Counted from the stretch's first letter, positions 18,180 to 26,759 are shown. The stretch: 64,000 nucleotides of DNA from Noviluteimonas sp052115395 (GCA_052115395.1 JBFRGO010000001.1), one strand, 5' to 3'. A program made the numbers and translations. Notes: generated by a model not told the origin, from the sequence alone.

Positions 18180-20657
18180 ATGACGCGACACCTTTCCCGC
18201 CGCCTGCTCGCCCTCGCCCTCGCTTCGGCGATAGCCGCCCCCGCGGCGGCGCAGACGGCCAACCCGTTCGCGCTCCAGCAGCCGCAGGACGCCTCCCCGG
18301 CGCCGGGCCCGACGGCCGATCCGGCCGCCTTCACCGTCAGCGACATCCGCATCGAAGGCCTGCAGCGCATCTCCGCGGGCACGGTGTTCACCTACCTGCC
18401 CGTCGAGCGCGGCGACCGCCTCGATGCGTCCACCGCCGGCGACGCGATCCGCGCGCTCTACGGCACCGGCTTCTTCGAAGACGTCCGCCTGGATCGCCAG
18501 GGCGACATCCTGGTGATCACCGTGGTGGAACGCCCGGCGATCAACAAGCTGACGCTGACCGGCAACAAGGACATCAAGACCGAAGACCTGACCAAGGGCC
18601 TGAAGGACATCGGCCTGGCCGAAGGCGAAACCTTCGACCGCCTTTCCCTCGACCGCGTCACGCAGGAACTCAACCGCCAGTACAACAACCGCGGCAAGTA
18701 CAACGTCGAGATCACGCCGACGGTTTCGCGCCTGGATCGCAACCGCGTCGACGTGGTGATCAACATCAAGGAAGGCAAGGCGGCGAAGATCCAGCACGTC
18801 AACTTGGTCGGCAACGAGAAGTTTTCCGACGAGCAGATCACCGACCAGTGGGAATCGCGCGAGCACAACTGGCTCTCGTGGTACCGCCGCGACGACCAGT
18901 ATTCGCGTGAAAAGCTGTCCGGCGACATGGAAAAGCTCACCAGCTGGTACCTCGACCGCGGCTACGTCGACTTCAGCCTCGACTCCACGCAGGTCGCGAT
19001 CAGCGCCGACCGCCAGGACATGTTCATCACCGCGGGCCTGACCGAAGGCGACCAGTACAAGATCTCCAGCGTCAAGGTCACCGGCGACACGATCCTCCCG
19101 CTGGCCGAGATCGAAAAGATGGTCCCGGTGAAGGCCGGCCAGATCTTCTCCCGCCGCCTGCTGGAATACACCTCCGACGGCATCACCGCGATGCTGGCCA
19201 ACATCGGTTACGCGTTCGCGCAGGTCAATCCGATCCCGGAAGTCGACAACGAAAAGAAGACCGTCGGCATCAACTTCCAGGTCGTGCCCGGCCCGCGCGT
19301 CAACGTGCGCCGCATCGTCTTCAAGGGCAACACGCGCACCGCCGACGAAGTGCTGCGCCGCGAAATGCGCCAGTTCGAAGGCGCGTGGTATTCGCAGGCC
19401 GCGGTCGACCGCTCGAAGGTCCGCCTGCAGCGCCTGGGTTACTTCGAAACCGTCGAAGTCGAGAACGTGCCGGTCGCCGGCACCGACGACCAGGTCGACG
19501 TGACCTTCACCGTCAAGGAAACCACCTCGGGCAGCTTCATGTTCGGCGTGGGCTATTCGCAGTTGTCGGGCGTCAACCTCTCGGTGCAGCTGCAGGAAAA
19601 CAACTTCCTCGGCAGCGGCAACCGCGTGTCGATCGCCGCGCAGCAGAGCAGCTACCAGAAGCGCTACGACTTCTCGTTCACCAACCCGTACTTCACCGAC
19701 GAAGGCATGTCGCTGGGCTACAACCTGTGGTGGCGCGAGTTCGACTACAGCGATTACGGCGTGGCGAACTACTCGACCAACAGCGGCGCCTTTCAGACCT
19801 TCCTGGGCCTGCCGATCACCGAGTACGACACCGTCTCGGCGCTGGTCGGCATCGATTCCAACGAGATCCTGCTGTCGGCCGGCACGCCGCTGTCGATCCA
19901 GGATTACATCACCGCCATCGGCGCCCGCACCTTCCACGCCTGGCGCACGCAGTTCGGGTATTCGCGCGACACGCGCAACGACTACTTCATGCCCTCGATG
20001 GGCAGCTACCACCGCGCCAGCATCGAAATCGCGATGCCCGGTTCCACCGCCGAATACTGGAAGGCCGAATACCAGTATTCGCGCTACTTCCCGCTGATGC
20101 CGTCGGTGATCCTGCTCACCGCGGTCAACCTCGGTTACGGCGACAACTACGGCAACGTCACCTATCGCGACCTGTGCCACAACATGACGGTGCCCTGCAC
20201 CACCGCGTCGGACGACTTCCTGCGCACGGTGAATTCCGACGGCCTGCCTTTCTTCGAACGCTTCTACGCCGGCGGCATCAGCTCGTCGGGCCGCGTGCGC
20301 GGCTTCGTCGACAACTCGCTGGGCCCGCGCGAATTCAACGGCTACACCTCGCAGCCGATCGGTGGCGCGCTGAAGACCGTCGGTACCGTGGAACTGGTGT
20401 TCCCGAAGCTGTTCGACTCGCCGGCCGCGCGCATCTCGGCGTTCCTGGACTGGGGTAACGTCTTCGCCGACATCAACTCCTTCGAAGCGAGCGAACTGCG
20501 CGCCTCGGCCGGCGTCGCGCTGCTGTGGCGCTCGCCGATGGGCCCGCTGTCGATCAGCTACGCCTTGCCGATCCGCTCGAAGGACGCCAATCCGGCGACC
20601 TTCTACCCGGGCGACGACATCGAGCGCCTGCAGTTCACCTTCGGCGGGTCGTTCTGA
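18180..20657 (+). CDS. bamA: Outer membrane protein assembly factor BamA
   Basis: BamA is the Omp85 beta-barrel that inserts outer-membrane proteins. It has 825 residues: signal peptide 1-24 (cleavage at AAAQ), five POTRA domains to about residue 420, then a 16-strand barrel. The conserved RGF motif is seen as VRGFVDNSLGPREFNG and the C-terminus is QFTFGGSF, ending in Phe. The ATG at 18180 is chosen over an in-frame GTG at 18174 because it starts a cleaner signal peptide. A short hairpin, CCACCG/CGGTGG (18135-18154), lies in the leader. The next gene is lpxD, with no skp between. Confidence 0.97.
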   Translation: MTRHLSRRLLALALASAIAAPAAAQTANPFALQQPQDASPAPGPTADPAAFTVSDIRIEGLQRISAGTVFTYLPVERGDRLDASTAGDAIRALYGTGFFEDVRLDRQGDILVITVVERPAINKLTLTGNKDIKTEDLTKGLKDIGLAEGETFDRLSLDRVTQELNRQYNNRGKYNVEITPTVSRLDRNRVDVVINIKEGKAAKIQHVNLVGNEKFSDEQITDQWESREHNWLSWYRRDDQYSREKLSGDMEKLTSWYLDRGYVDFSLDSTQVAISADRQDMFITAGLTEGDQYKISSVKVTGDTILPLAEIEKMVPVKAGQIFSRRLLEYTSDGITAMLANIGYAFAQVNPIPEVDNEKKTVGINFQVVPGPRVNVRRIVFKGNTRTADEVLRREMRQFEGAWYSQAAVDRSKVRLQRLGYFETVEVENVPVAGTDDQVDVTFTVKETTSGSFMFGVGYSQLSGVNLSVQLQENNFLGSGNRVSIAAQQSSYQKRYDFSFTNPYFTDEGMSLGYNLWWREFDYSDYGVANYSTNSGAFQTFLGLPITEYDTVSALVGIDSNEILLSAGTPLSIQDYITAIGARTFHAWRTQFGYSRDTRNDYFMPSMGSYHRASIEIAMPGSTAEYWKAEYQYSRYFPLMPSVILLTAVNLGYGDNYGNVTYRDLCHNMTVPCTTASDDFLRTVNSDGLPFFERFYAGGISSSGRVRGFVDNSLGPREFNGYTSQPIGGALKTVGTVELVFPKLFDSPAARISAFLDWGNVFADINSFEASELRASAGVALLWRSPMGPLSISYALPIRSKDANPATFYPGDDIERLQFTFGGSF

Positions 20658-20683
20658 CCGCGGCGGCGACGGGACACGACACC

Positions 20684-21700
20684 ATGGGCGCCCCGGCTTT
20701 CACCGCTGCAGAACTCGGGGCGCGTTTCGGGCTCGAGGTCGCGGGCGACGCGCAATGCGTCGTTCGCGGCGTATCGACGCTCGCCAACGGGCGGCCCGAT
20801 TCGCTCGGTTTCCTCGCCAACCCGCGCTATCGCGCGCAACTGTCGACATCGCAGGCCGGTGTCGTCGTCATGCGCGCCGAAGACGCGGAAGGTTTCGCGG
20901 GCACCGCGCTGATCGCACGCGATCCCTACGCCGCATTCGCGCGCATCTCCGCATTGTTCGAACCGGTGCCGCAAGTCGCGCCGGGCGTGCATCCCACCGC
21001 CGTCGTCGACGGCAGCGCGATCGTCGATCCCTCGGCGCACATCGGCCCGCATGTCGTCGTCGGTGCGCGCAGCCGCGTGGAGGCCGGCGCGACGCTCGGC
21101 CCCGGTTGCATCGTCGGCGAGGATTGCGTCGTCGGCGAAGGCTGCGAGCTCATCGCACGCGTCACGCTGGTGACGCGCGTGCGCCTGGGCAAGCGCGTCC
21201 GCCTCCATCCCGGCGCGGTGCTCGGCGCCGACGGCTTCGGCCTGGCGATGGATGCCGGCCACTGGTTGAAAGTGCCGCAGCTCGGCGGCGTGGTGATCGG
21301 CGACGATTGCGAGATCGGCGCCAACACCACCATCGACCGCGGCGCGCTGGAAGACACGATCCTCGAAGAAGACGTGCGCCTGGACAACCAGATCCAGGTC
21401 GGCCACAACGTCGTGATCGGCGCGCACACGGCGATGGCCGGATGCGCGGCGATCGCCGGCAGCGCGAAGGTCGGCCGCTACTGCCTCATCGGCGGCGGCG
21501 CCGGCATCCTCGGGCACCTGGAACTGTGCGACCGCGTGATCGTCACCGCGATGAGCCTGGTCACCCATTCCATCCGCGAGCCCGGCGAGTACTCCTCGGG
21601 CACGCCGATCATGGACAATCGCAGCTGGCGCAAGAGCGCCGCGCGGTTCAAGCAACTCGATGCACTGGCCCGCCGCGTGGCGGCCCCGGACAAGGATTGA
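20684..21700 (+). CDS. lpxD: UDP-3-O-acyl-glucosamine N-acyltransferase
   Basis: LpxD adds the second, N-linked hydroxyacyl chain to UDP-GlcN, the third step of lipid A synthesis. It has 338 residues: an N-terminal uridine-binding domain, a left-handed beta-helix of hexapeptide repeats, and a short helical C-terminus that binds ACP. The catalytic His region VGHNVVIGAHTAMAGCAAIA is present. It starts 26 nt after bamA, where enterobacteria have skp. Confidence 0.97.
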   Translation: MGAPAFTAAELGARFGLEVAGDAQCVVRGVSTLANGRPDSLGFLANPRYRAQLSTSQAGVVVMRAEDAEGFAGTALIARDPYAAFARISALFEPVPQVAPGVHPTAVVDGSAIVDPSAHIGPHVVVGARSRVEAGATLGPGCIVGEDCVVGEGCELIARVTLVTRVRLGKRVRLHPGAVLGADGFGLAMDAGHWLKVPQLGGVVIGDDCEIGANTTIDRGALEDTILEEDVRLDNQIQVGHNVVIGAHTAMAGCAAIAGSAKVGRYCLIGGGAGILGHLELCDRVIVTAMSLVTHSIREPGEYSSGTPIMDNRSWRKSAARFKQLDALARRVAAPDKD

Positions 21701-21705
21701 AGACG

Positions 21706-22155
21706 ATGGACGTGCAACTCCCCCTCGACGTGGTCGCGCTGCAGAAGCTGCTGCCGCACCGCTACCCGTTCCTGCTGGTCGATCGCGTCACCGAGTTCGA
21801 AGCGAACAAGCGCATCCTCGGCATCAAGAACGTCACGATCAACGAACCCTTCTTCCAGGGCCATTTCCCCGGCCACCCGGTGATGCCCGGCGTGCTGGTG
21901 ATCGAAGCCCTCGCGCAGACCGGCGGCATCCTGACCCAGCTCACGCACCAGGCCGCGGCCACCGACAAGCTGTTCTACCTGGTCAAGATCGACAACGCGA
22001 AGTTCAGCCGCATGGTCGTGCCGGGCGATCGCCTGGAGCTGCACGTCGAACTCAAGCGCACGATCCGCAACATGGCGCTCTACCAGGGCATCGCGCGCGT
22101 GGACGGCGAACAGGTCGCGTGCGCCGAAATCCTGTGCGCCGAGGTCAAGGGCTGA
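21706..22155 (+). CDS. fabZ: 3-hydroxyacyl-[acyl-carrier-protein] dehydratase FabZ
   Basis: FabZ dehydrates 3-hydroxyacyl-ACP in fatty acid elongation and competes with LpxA/LpxD for hydroxyacyl-ACP. It has 149 residues in a hot-dog fold: LPHRYPFLLVDRV, then FFQGHFPGHPVMPGVL with the active His, and VIEALAQTGG with the catalytic Glu. It sits 5 nt after lpxD and 4 nt before lpxA. Confidence 0.98.
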   Translation: MDVQLPLDVVALQKLLPHRYPFLLVDRVTEFEANKRILGIKNVTINEPFFQGHFPGHPVMPGVLVIEALAQTGGILTQLTHQAAATDKLFYLVKIDNAKFSRMVVPGDRLELHVELKRTIRNMALYQGIARVDGEQVACAEILCAEVKG

Positions 22156-22159
22156 GCCC

Positions 22160-22942
22160 ATGACCGCGCAGGTGCATCCCACCGCGGTGGTCGATGCCGG
22201 CGCGCGCCTGGGCGAAGGCGTGCGCATCGGCCCGTTCTGCGTCATCGGCGCGGACGTCGAGATCGGTCAGGGCACCATCGTCGGCCCGCACTGCACGGTC
22301 AGCGGGCCCGCGCGCATCGGCCGCAACAACCATTTCCACGGGCACGCGGCCATCGGCGGCGACCCGCAGGACAAGAAGTTCGCCGGCGAGCGCACCGAAC
22401 TGGTGATCGGCGACGACAACGTCGTGCGCGAATTCGTCACCATCAGCCGCGGCACCGGCACCGGCGGCCACGTCACGCGCATCGGCAACGGCAACTGGCT
22501 GCTCGCCTACGTGCACGTCGCGCACGATTGCATCATCGGCGATGGCTGCGTGTTCTCGAACAACGCCACGCTCGCCGGCCATGTCGAAGTCGGCAACCAG
22601 GTGATCCTCAGCGGCTTCGTCGGCGTGCATCAGTTCTGCCGCATCGGCGACCACGCGTTCATCGGCATGGGGGCCTTCGTCAACGGCGATGTCCCGCCCT
22701 TCCTGATGGTCGCGCAGGAAAGCTACGGCCGCCCGCGCGGCATCAATTCCGAAGGCCTCAAGCGCCGCGGCTTCGATGCCACGCGCGTGTCGGCGATCAA
22801 GCGCGCCTATCGCGCGCTGTACGTTTCGGGCGCCAAGCTCGAAGAAGCGCTCGATCAACTGCGCGAAATGGCGAACGACAGCGACGATGTCCGCGCGATG
22901 GTCGAGTTCATCGGCCGTGGCGAACGCCACCTGCTGCGCTGA
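22160..22942 (+). CDS. lpxA: UDP-N-acetylglucosamine O-acyltransferase
   Basis: LpxA transfers a 3-hydroxyacyl chain from ACP to UDP-GlcNAc, the first lipid A step. Its 260 residues are hexapeptide repeats from the N-terminus, followed by a helical tail. The catalytic His lies in LAYVHVAHDCIIGDGC, and the acyl-chain ruler region follows in GVHQFCRIGDHAFIGMG. Confidence 0.98.
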   Translation: MTAQVHPTAVVDAGARLGEGVRIGPFCVIGADVEIGQGTIVGPHCTVSGPARIGRNNHFHGHAAIGGDPQDKKFAGERTELVIGDDNVVREFVTISRGTGTGGHVTRIGNGNWLLAYVHVAHDCIIGDGCVFSNNATLAGHVEVGNQVILSGFVGVHQFCRIGDHAFIGMGAFVNGDVPPFLMVAQESYGRPRGINSEGLKRRGFDATRVSAIKRAYRALYVSGAKLEEALDQLREMANDSDDVRAMVEFIGRGERHLLR

Positions 22943-22945
22943 CGC

Positions 22946-24109
22946 ATGACGGCGCGGCGCCTCCGGATCGGCCTGGTCGCGGGGGAAACCTCGGGCGACC
23001 AACTCGGCGCAGGGCTGATGCAAGCGCTGCGTGCGCGTTTCCCCGATGCCGAATTCGCCGGCATCGGCGGCGACAACATGCGCGCGGCCGGTTTCGATGC
23101 GTGGCATGACGCCTCCGAGCTGGCGGTGTTCGGCCTGGCCGAAGTGCTCGCCCACCTGCCCCGCTTGTTGCGCGTGCGCCGCGCGCTGCGCGAACGGATG
23201 CTGGCGTGGAAACCCGACGTATTCGTCGGCATCGACGCGCCCGACTTCAACCTCGGCGTGGAGAAGTGGCTGAAGCAGCGCGGCATCCGCACGGTGCACG
23301 ACGTCAGCCCGTCGCTCTGGGCCTGGCGGCAATCGCGCGCGGCGAAGATCGGACAGAGTGCCGACCGCGTGCTGTGCCTGTTCCCGATGGAGCCGCCGAT
23401 TTATGCGCAGCACGGCGTCGATGCGCGCTACATCGGTCACCCGCTCGCCGATGCACTGCCCCTGGAACCCGACCGCAACGCAGCGCGCGAAGCGCTGGGC
23501 ATCGCGCAGGATGCGCGCGTACTCGCGGTGCTGCCCGGTTCGCGCCTGGGCGAAATCCACCGCCTCGCGCCGACCTTCTTCGCGGCCGCGGCGCAATTGT
23601 CCGCCACGTTGCCTGATCTGCAGATCCTCGTACCCGCGGCCAACGCGGCGTGCCGGCGCGCGATCGAAGCCGCGCTGCCCGCCGAGCTTGCGCACGTGAC
23701 CGTGCTCGACGGCCAGGCGCAGCGCGCGATGATCGCCGGCGATGCGGTCCTGCTCGCCTCCGGCACCGCCGCGCTCGAAGCGATGCTCTGCAAGCGGCCG
23801 ATGGTCGTGGCCTATCGCCTCGCGCCGCTGACGCACGCCATCGTGCGCACCTTCGGCCTGCTCAAGGTGCAGCACGTGTCGCTGCCGAACGTGCTGGCGG
23901 GCGAAGCGCTCGTCCCCGAGCTCCTGCAGGACGATTGCACGCCCGACAAGCTCGCCGCCGCCCTGCGCCCGCTGCTCTGCACTCCGGAACCCGGACTGGT
24001 CCTGCAGGCCCGCTTCCGCGAGCTCCACCTCGCGCTGCGCCGCGATGCGTCCGCGCGCGCCGCCGACGCCATCGCCGAACTGCTCGACGCGCCCGCCCCG
24101 CTTGCGTGA
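22946..24109 (+). CDS. lpxB: Lipid-A-disaccharide synthase
   Basis: LpxB condenses UDP-diacyl-GlcN with lipid X to form the lipid A disaccharide on the inner face of the inner membrane. This GT19 enzyme has 387 residues, with GLVAGETSGDQLGAGLM at the N-terminus, the VSPSLWAWRQSRA block and LLASGTAALEAMLCKRPMVV near the C-terminus. The stop codon overlaps a possible GTG start for rnhB. Confidence 0.97.
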   Translation: MTARRLRIGLVAGETSGDQLGAGLMQALRARFPDAEFAGIGGDNMRAAGFDAWHDASELAVFGLAEVLAHLPRLLRVRRALRERMLAWKPDVFVGIDAPDFNLGVEKWLKQRGIRTVHDVSPSLWAWRQSRAAKIGQSADRVLCLFPMEPPIYAQHGVDARYIGHPLADALPLEPDRNAAREALGIAQDARVLAVLPGSRLGEIHRLAPTFFAAAAQLSATLPDLQILVPAANAACRRAIEAALPAELAHVTVLDGQAQRAMIAGDAVLLASGTAALEAMLCKRPMVVAYRLAPLTHAIVRTFGLLKVQHVSLPNVLAGEALVPELLQDDCTPDKLAAALRPLLCTPEPGLVLQARFRELHLALRRDASARAADAIAELLDAPAPLA

Positions 24110-24141
24110 ATGCGTCGGTGCATCGCACAGTCCCGCGCGCC

Positions 24142-24789
24142 ATGTCGTTCGAACCCGCCACCGCCGACCCCACTGCCCCGCCCGCGCGCTTCGCCGGCGT
24201 GGACGAAGCCGGCCGCGGGCCGCTCGCAGGACCCGTGGTCGTCGCCGCGGTGGTTTTCCCGCCGGGCCGCACGCCAATCAACGGCCTGAACGATTCCAAG
24301 CAACTCAACGCGCAACGACGCGAAGAACTGTACGAACGCATCGTCGAGCGCGCGATCGCCTACAAGATCGTGCACGTGCAAGTCGAAGACATCGACCGCC
24401 TCAACATCTTCCACGCCACGATGCTCGGCATGCGCCTGGCCGTGGAAGGCGTGCTCCACGCCTGCGAATACGCACGCATCGACGGCAACGCGATCCCGAA
24501 GGGCCTGTCGTGCCGCGCCGAAGCCCTGATCGGCGGCGATGCGAGCGACCGCGCGATCATGGCCGCTTCGATCCTCGCAAAGGTCACGCGCGACCGGCAC
24601 ATGGTCGAACTGCATCGCCAATGGCCGCTTTACGGCTTCGACGAGCACAAGGGCTATTCCACGCCGCAACACCTGGCGGCCCTGCGCACGCACGGTCCGT
24701 GCCCGCAGCATCGGCGTAGTTTCACGCGCGTGCGGGATGTGTTGCAGGGGAATTTGTTGCCGCTCGTCGAATCGACGGTCGAAGACTGA
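24142..24789 (+). CDS. rnhB: Ribonuclease HII
   Basis: RNase HII removes ribonucleotides misincorporated in DNA. It has 215 residues from the ATG, with FAGVDEAGRGPLAGPVV carrying the catalytic Asp-Glu (21-22) and SILAKVTRDRHM further on. An in-frame GTG at 24106 that overlaps the lpxB stop (GTGA) would add 12 residues and is an equally possible start. In most gammaproteobacteria dnaE follows directly; here a 4.8-kb accessory segment intervenes. Confidence 0.96.
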   Translation: MSFEPATADPTAPPARFAGVDEAGRGPLAGPVVVAAVVFPPGRTPINGLNDSKQLNAQRREELYERIVERAIAYKIVHVQVEDIDRLNIFHATMLGMRLAVEGVLHACEYARIDGNAIPKGLSCRAEALIGGDASDRAIMAASILAKVTRDRHMVELHRQWPLYGFDEHKGYSTPQHLAALRTHGPCPQHRRSFTRVRDVLQGNLLPLVESTVED

Positions 24790-24792
24790 CTA

Positions 24793-24826
24793 CGGCGAAA
24801 TCACTGCTTCGCCGCGGAATTTCCGC
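24793..24826 (+). terminator. Hairpin and small palindrome after rnhB
   Basis: CGGCGAA (24793-24799) pairs with TTCGCCG (24808-24814) around an 8-nt loop. The overlapping 13-nt palindrome GCGGAA-T-TTCCGC is at 24814-24826. There is no T-run. The first may end or protect the lpx-rnhB transcript. The second could be an operator for the downstream peptide operon. Both roles are inferred from position. Confidence 0.4.
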
Positions 24827-24906
24827 CTAGCGGGTTCGGTGAAATAACGCTGCGGGAGATCGTCGGAGTCCAGCAGACCCGGTCGGAGCGTCTTTCGTAT
24901 GTTGCT

Positions 24907-24928
24907 GTCGCCGCACCCGAGCGGCGAC
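24907..24928 (+). promoter_or_regulatory. Leader hairpin directly upstream of the 56-codon peptide gene
   Basis: The perfect 8-bp stem GTCGCCGC / GCGGCGAC (24907-24914, 24921-24928) with a 6-nt loop ends 22 nt before the ATG and just before the GAAGGAG ribosome site at 24938-24944. It is placed to affect translation initiation or RNA stability of the peptide transcript. Confidence 0.5.
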
Positions 24929-24950
24929 GCGACTATCGAAGGAGCACCGA

Positions 24951-25121
24951 ATGCAAACTGCCAACGCCTTGAGCCTCAGCGACATCACGCTGGCCGACCT
25001 CCAAGCCGGAGCGGGAGTCGCCTCTCTGATGGATGTCCTGCTGCCGGTCGATACGTCGTCGACGAAGCCGCAGATGATCGTGAGCGACTGTTGCTCGTCG
25101 AACAATTACGACGAGCGGTGA
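24951..25121 (+). CDS. Small peptide, candidate RiPP-type precursor
   Basis: An ATG with a good ribosome site (GAAGGAG, 6 nt upstream) opens a 56-codon frame. The first part (residues 7-31) is helical and amphipathic, like a leader. Residues L9, L14, L17 and A19-G20 fit the spacing of double-glycine leaders (hydrophobic at -12, -7 and -4, Gly at -1). The rest is Ser/Thr-rich and ends SDCCSSNNYDER, with the only two Cys adjacent at 47-48. It is followed 10 nt later by four overlapping genes. I recognise no named family. A ribosomally made, modified peptide is the leading inference; a structural small protein or a chance ORF are alternatives. Confidence 0.6.
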   Translation: MQTANALSLSDITLADLQAGAGVASLMDVLLPVDTSSTKPQMIVSDCCSSNNYDER

Positions 25122-25131
25122 AGTTGATTCC

Positions 25132-25773
25132 TTGACCCCGGACAATGCCGCCGAGCAGTTGGCGGCGCTCGCAGCCAAATGCGAGCGCCGTCGGTTGCTC
25201 ATTGCCCCCTCCACGACGGCAACGCGCGCGCTCACGGACCTGTGGCGTTCGCAAGCGTGCGGGCATTTGGCGTTCGTTGCTCCACTCTGGGGCAAGCCAG
25301 TCGCGGAACTCCTTCGAGACCTCGATGCAGGCGCTCCACCTGACGTCATCGTGGTCTTCTCCGACCAACTGACCTCCGCGATCGATGCTCCGGTGCGCGT
25401 AGTTATGGGCGCCGACGACACTTTTCTCCCTGCCCTCGAAATACGCCTCGCCCAGGATTTCGATTACGAGATCTGGGCTTGGTCGGCGGATGGCTTCGTG
25501 CGCATCGACCAGGAGGCCTGCAGCATTCTCGGAGCACTGCTCGCCCTGCACGCCGCCTGCGAAGGTCGGAGCAAGGACTGGCTCGCCCGCGATGCGCAGT
25601 TCGAACGGCAGCCGAGCCATCGAAGCATTGACGCAAGGCAGCGCGTTCGCCTCCTGCAATCCGCGCTGATGGCGGCTGCGGCGGAGGGTCGAATTCGCAT
25701 CGATGCCTATCGGGCCGTCCTTGCCCGACTCGAACAGCTTCATCGATCTCCGGCACTCAGGAAGATGTCGTGA
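25132..25773 (+). CDS. Uncharacterised protein in peptide operon
   Basis: This 213-residue protein is not recognised. The only suitable start is TTG at 25132, 10 nt after the peptide stop, with a weak GGTGAAG before it. It has no signal peptide or clear membrane helix. An alpha/beta first half (RRLLIAPSTTATRALTDLW, then DVIVVFSDQ) precedes a helical, basic C-terminal third. Codon use includes ATA and many T/A-ending codons unusual for the window. It overlaps the acyltransferase gene by GTGA, so the two proteins are made together. It could be a peptide-binding or modifying partner; this rests on context only. Confidence 0.6.
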   Translation: MTPDNAAEQLAALAAKCERRRLLIAPSTTATRALTDLWRSQACGHLAFVAPLWGKPVAELLRDLDAGAPPDVIVVFSDQLTSAIDAPVRVVMGADDTFLPALEIRLAQDFDYEIWAWSADGFVRIDQEACSILGALLALHAACEGRSKDWLARDAQFERQPSHRSIDARQRVRLLQSALMAAAAEGRIRIDAYRAVLARLEQLHRSPALRKMS

Positions 25774-26759
25774 TCTGGCCCAAGTTGGTCTCTGCCACCT
25801 CTTTGCTTTGCAGATTCGACGTTCGGTTTGCAAGGCTGGAGCGCGCACTCCAACTGCATTTGTCCGATCCCGACGTTGCCGCTATACGCGCCAGCGGGCG
25901 CCGATCACCGGCTCGACTCGGTGCCTATTACCACTGGTATCTGCAGAAGGCGCTCGTCGCTCGCTCGGCACAAACCGCGACCCCGGGCGCAATGCAGCAT
26001 CTACTGGATCGCATCGATCGTACCAATTACACCGCGCTCCATGGATTGACGGATCTTTCGAGGGGGCTGCTGGTCTGCATCCCTCACCATGGCCACTATG
26101 TACTTTCCATGCTTGGATTGCTCCGGCAGTTCCGCAATCGAGAAAGGCTGGTGTTCTACAGCGCACCCGCTGCCCGCCCGGGGAATGCGCTGTTCGATGA
26201 TCTGCATCGACGCCTCGGCGACGATCATGGCCAATTCCGGGTTGTCCACGACACAACCAGAGGTCTGGCGGACGTCGTGCGGGGATTGAAGCGCGGCGCA
26301 GTCGTTTTCCTGATGCCCGACGCAACACGAGCGGCAAGTTCACCTTTCCTGATTCCCTTCGCGGGTCGCCAGATGCCGGTGATGCTGGGGCCGGCCGTAC
26401 TGGCACGCAGGACAGGTGCCCGCGTACTTCCGGCCGTGTCGCGAGTCGAAATCGGACGCCCCGAGTTTCGAACCGTTTTCTCCGCGCCGATGGAGTACGG
26501 ACCCTTTGTTGCCGGCGATGACGCCACGCAGGACGAGCAGTTCAACGACTACACCTTCGTCCTGGAGCTGTTCCGGAAGATCGAATGCGCCATGGAGGAT
26601 CAGTACATCCACTGGCAGCACGTCCGGTCGCATTTCGCCCAAAGCGCTGTCTTCCCCTCGCTCGACGCACGGTCCGGTCGCACGGCCATCAAGGCCTTTT
26701 TCAGAGATCCGCGAATGCGGGCTGCGTTCCGCAAACCCATTGTCCTGGAGCCACCATGA
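25770..26759 (+). CDS. LpxL/HtrB-like lysophospholipid acyltransferase family protein
   Basis: This 329-residue protein starts at GTG overlapping the previous stop. The C-terminal half matches the LpxL/HtrB fold: FLMPDATRAASSPFLIPFAG, then GPAVLARRTGARVLPAVSR. The catalytic block reads IPHHGHYVLSM (His106-His107). The usual HxGNWE is replaced by HHGHYV, so the acidic partner of the HX4D/E dyad is Val111. There is no N-terminal membrane anchor. AGA occurs twice and ATA once, codons rare in neighbours. It could transfer an acyl chain to a peptide or lipid made by this operon, or be a non-catalytic relative. It is unlikely to be the housekeeping lipid A acyltransferase. Confidence 0.7.
   Translation: MIWPKLVSATSLLCRFDVRFARLERALQLHLSDPDVAAIRASGRRSPARLGAYYHWYLQKALVARSAQTATPGAMQHLLDRIDRTNYTALHGLTDLSRGLLVCIPHHGHYVLSMLGLLRQFRNRERLVFYSAPAARPGNALFDDLHRRLGDDHGQFRVVHDTTRGLADVVRGLKRGAVVFLMPDATRAASSPFLIPFAGRQMPVMLGPAVLARRTGARVLPAVSRVEIGRPEFRTVFSAPMEYGPFVAGDDATQDEQFNDYTFVLELFRKIECAMEDQYIHWQHVRSHFAQSAVFPSLDARSGRTAIKAFFRDPRMRAAFRKPIVLEPP

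Noticed and set aside
24951..25121. Lasso peptide, lanthipeptide or TOMM precursor
   Set aside because: There is no B/C enzyme, LanM/LanC or YcaO gene nearby, and the tail lacks the Gly-start/acidic residue pattern of lasso cores. Only a general peptide-precursor call is made.
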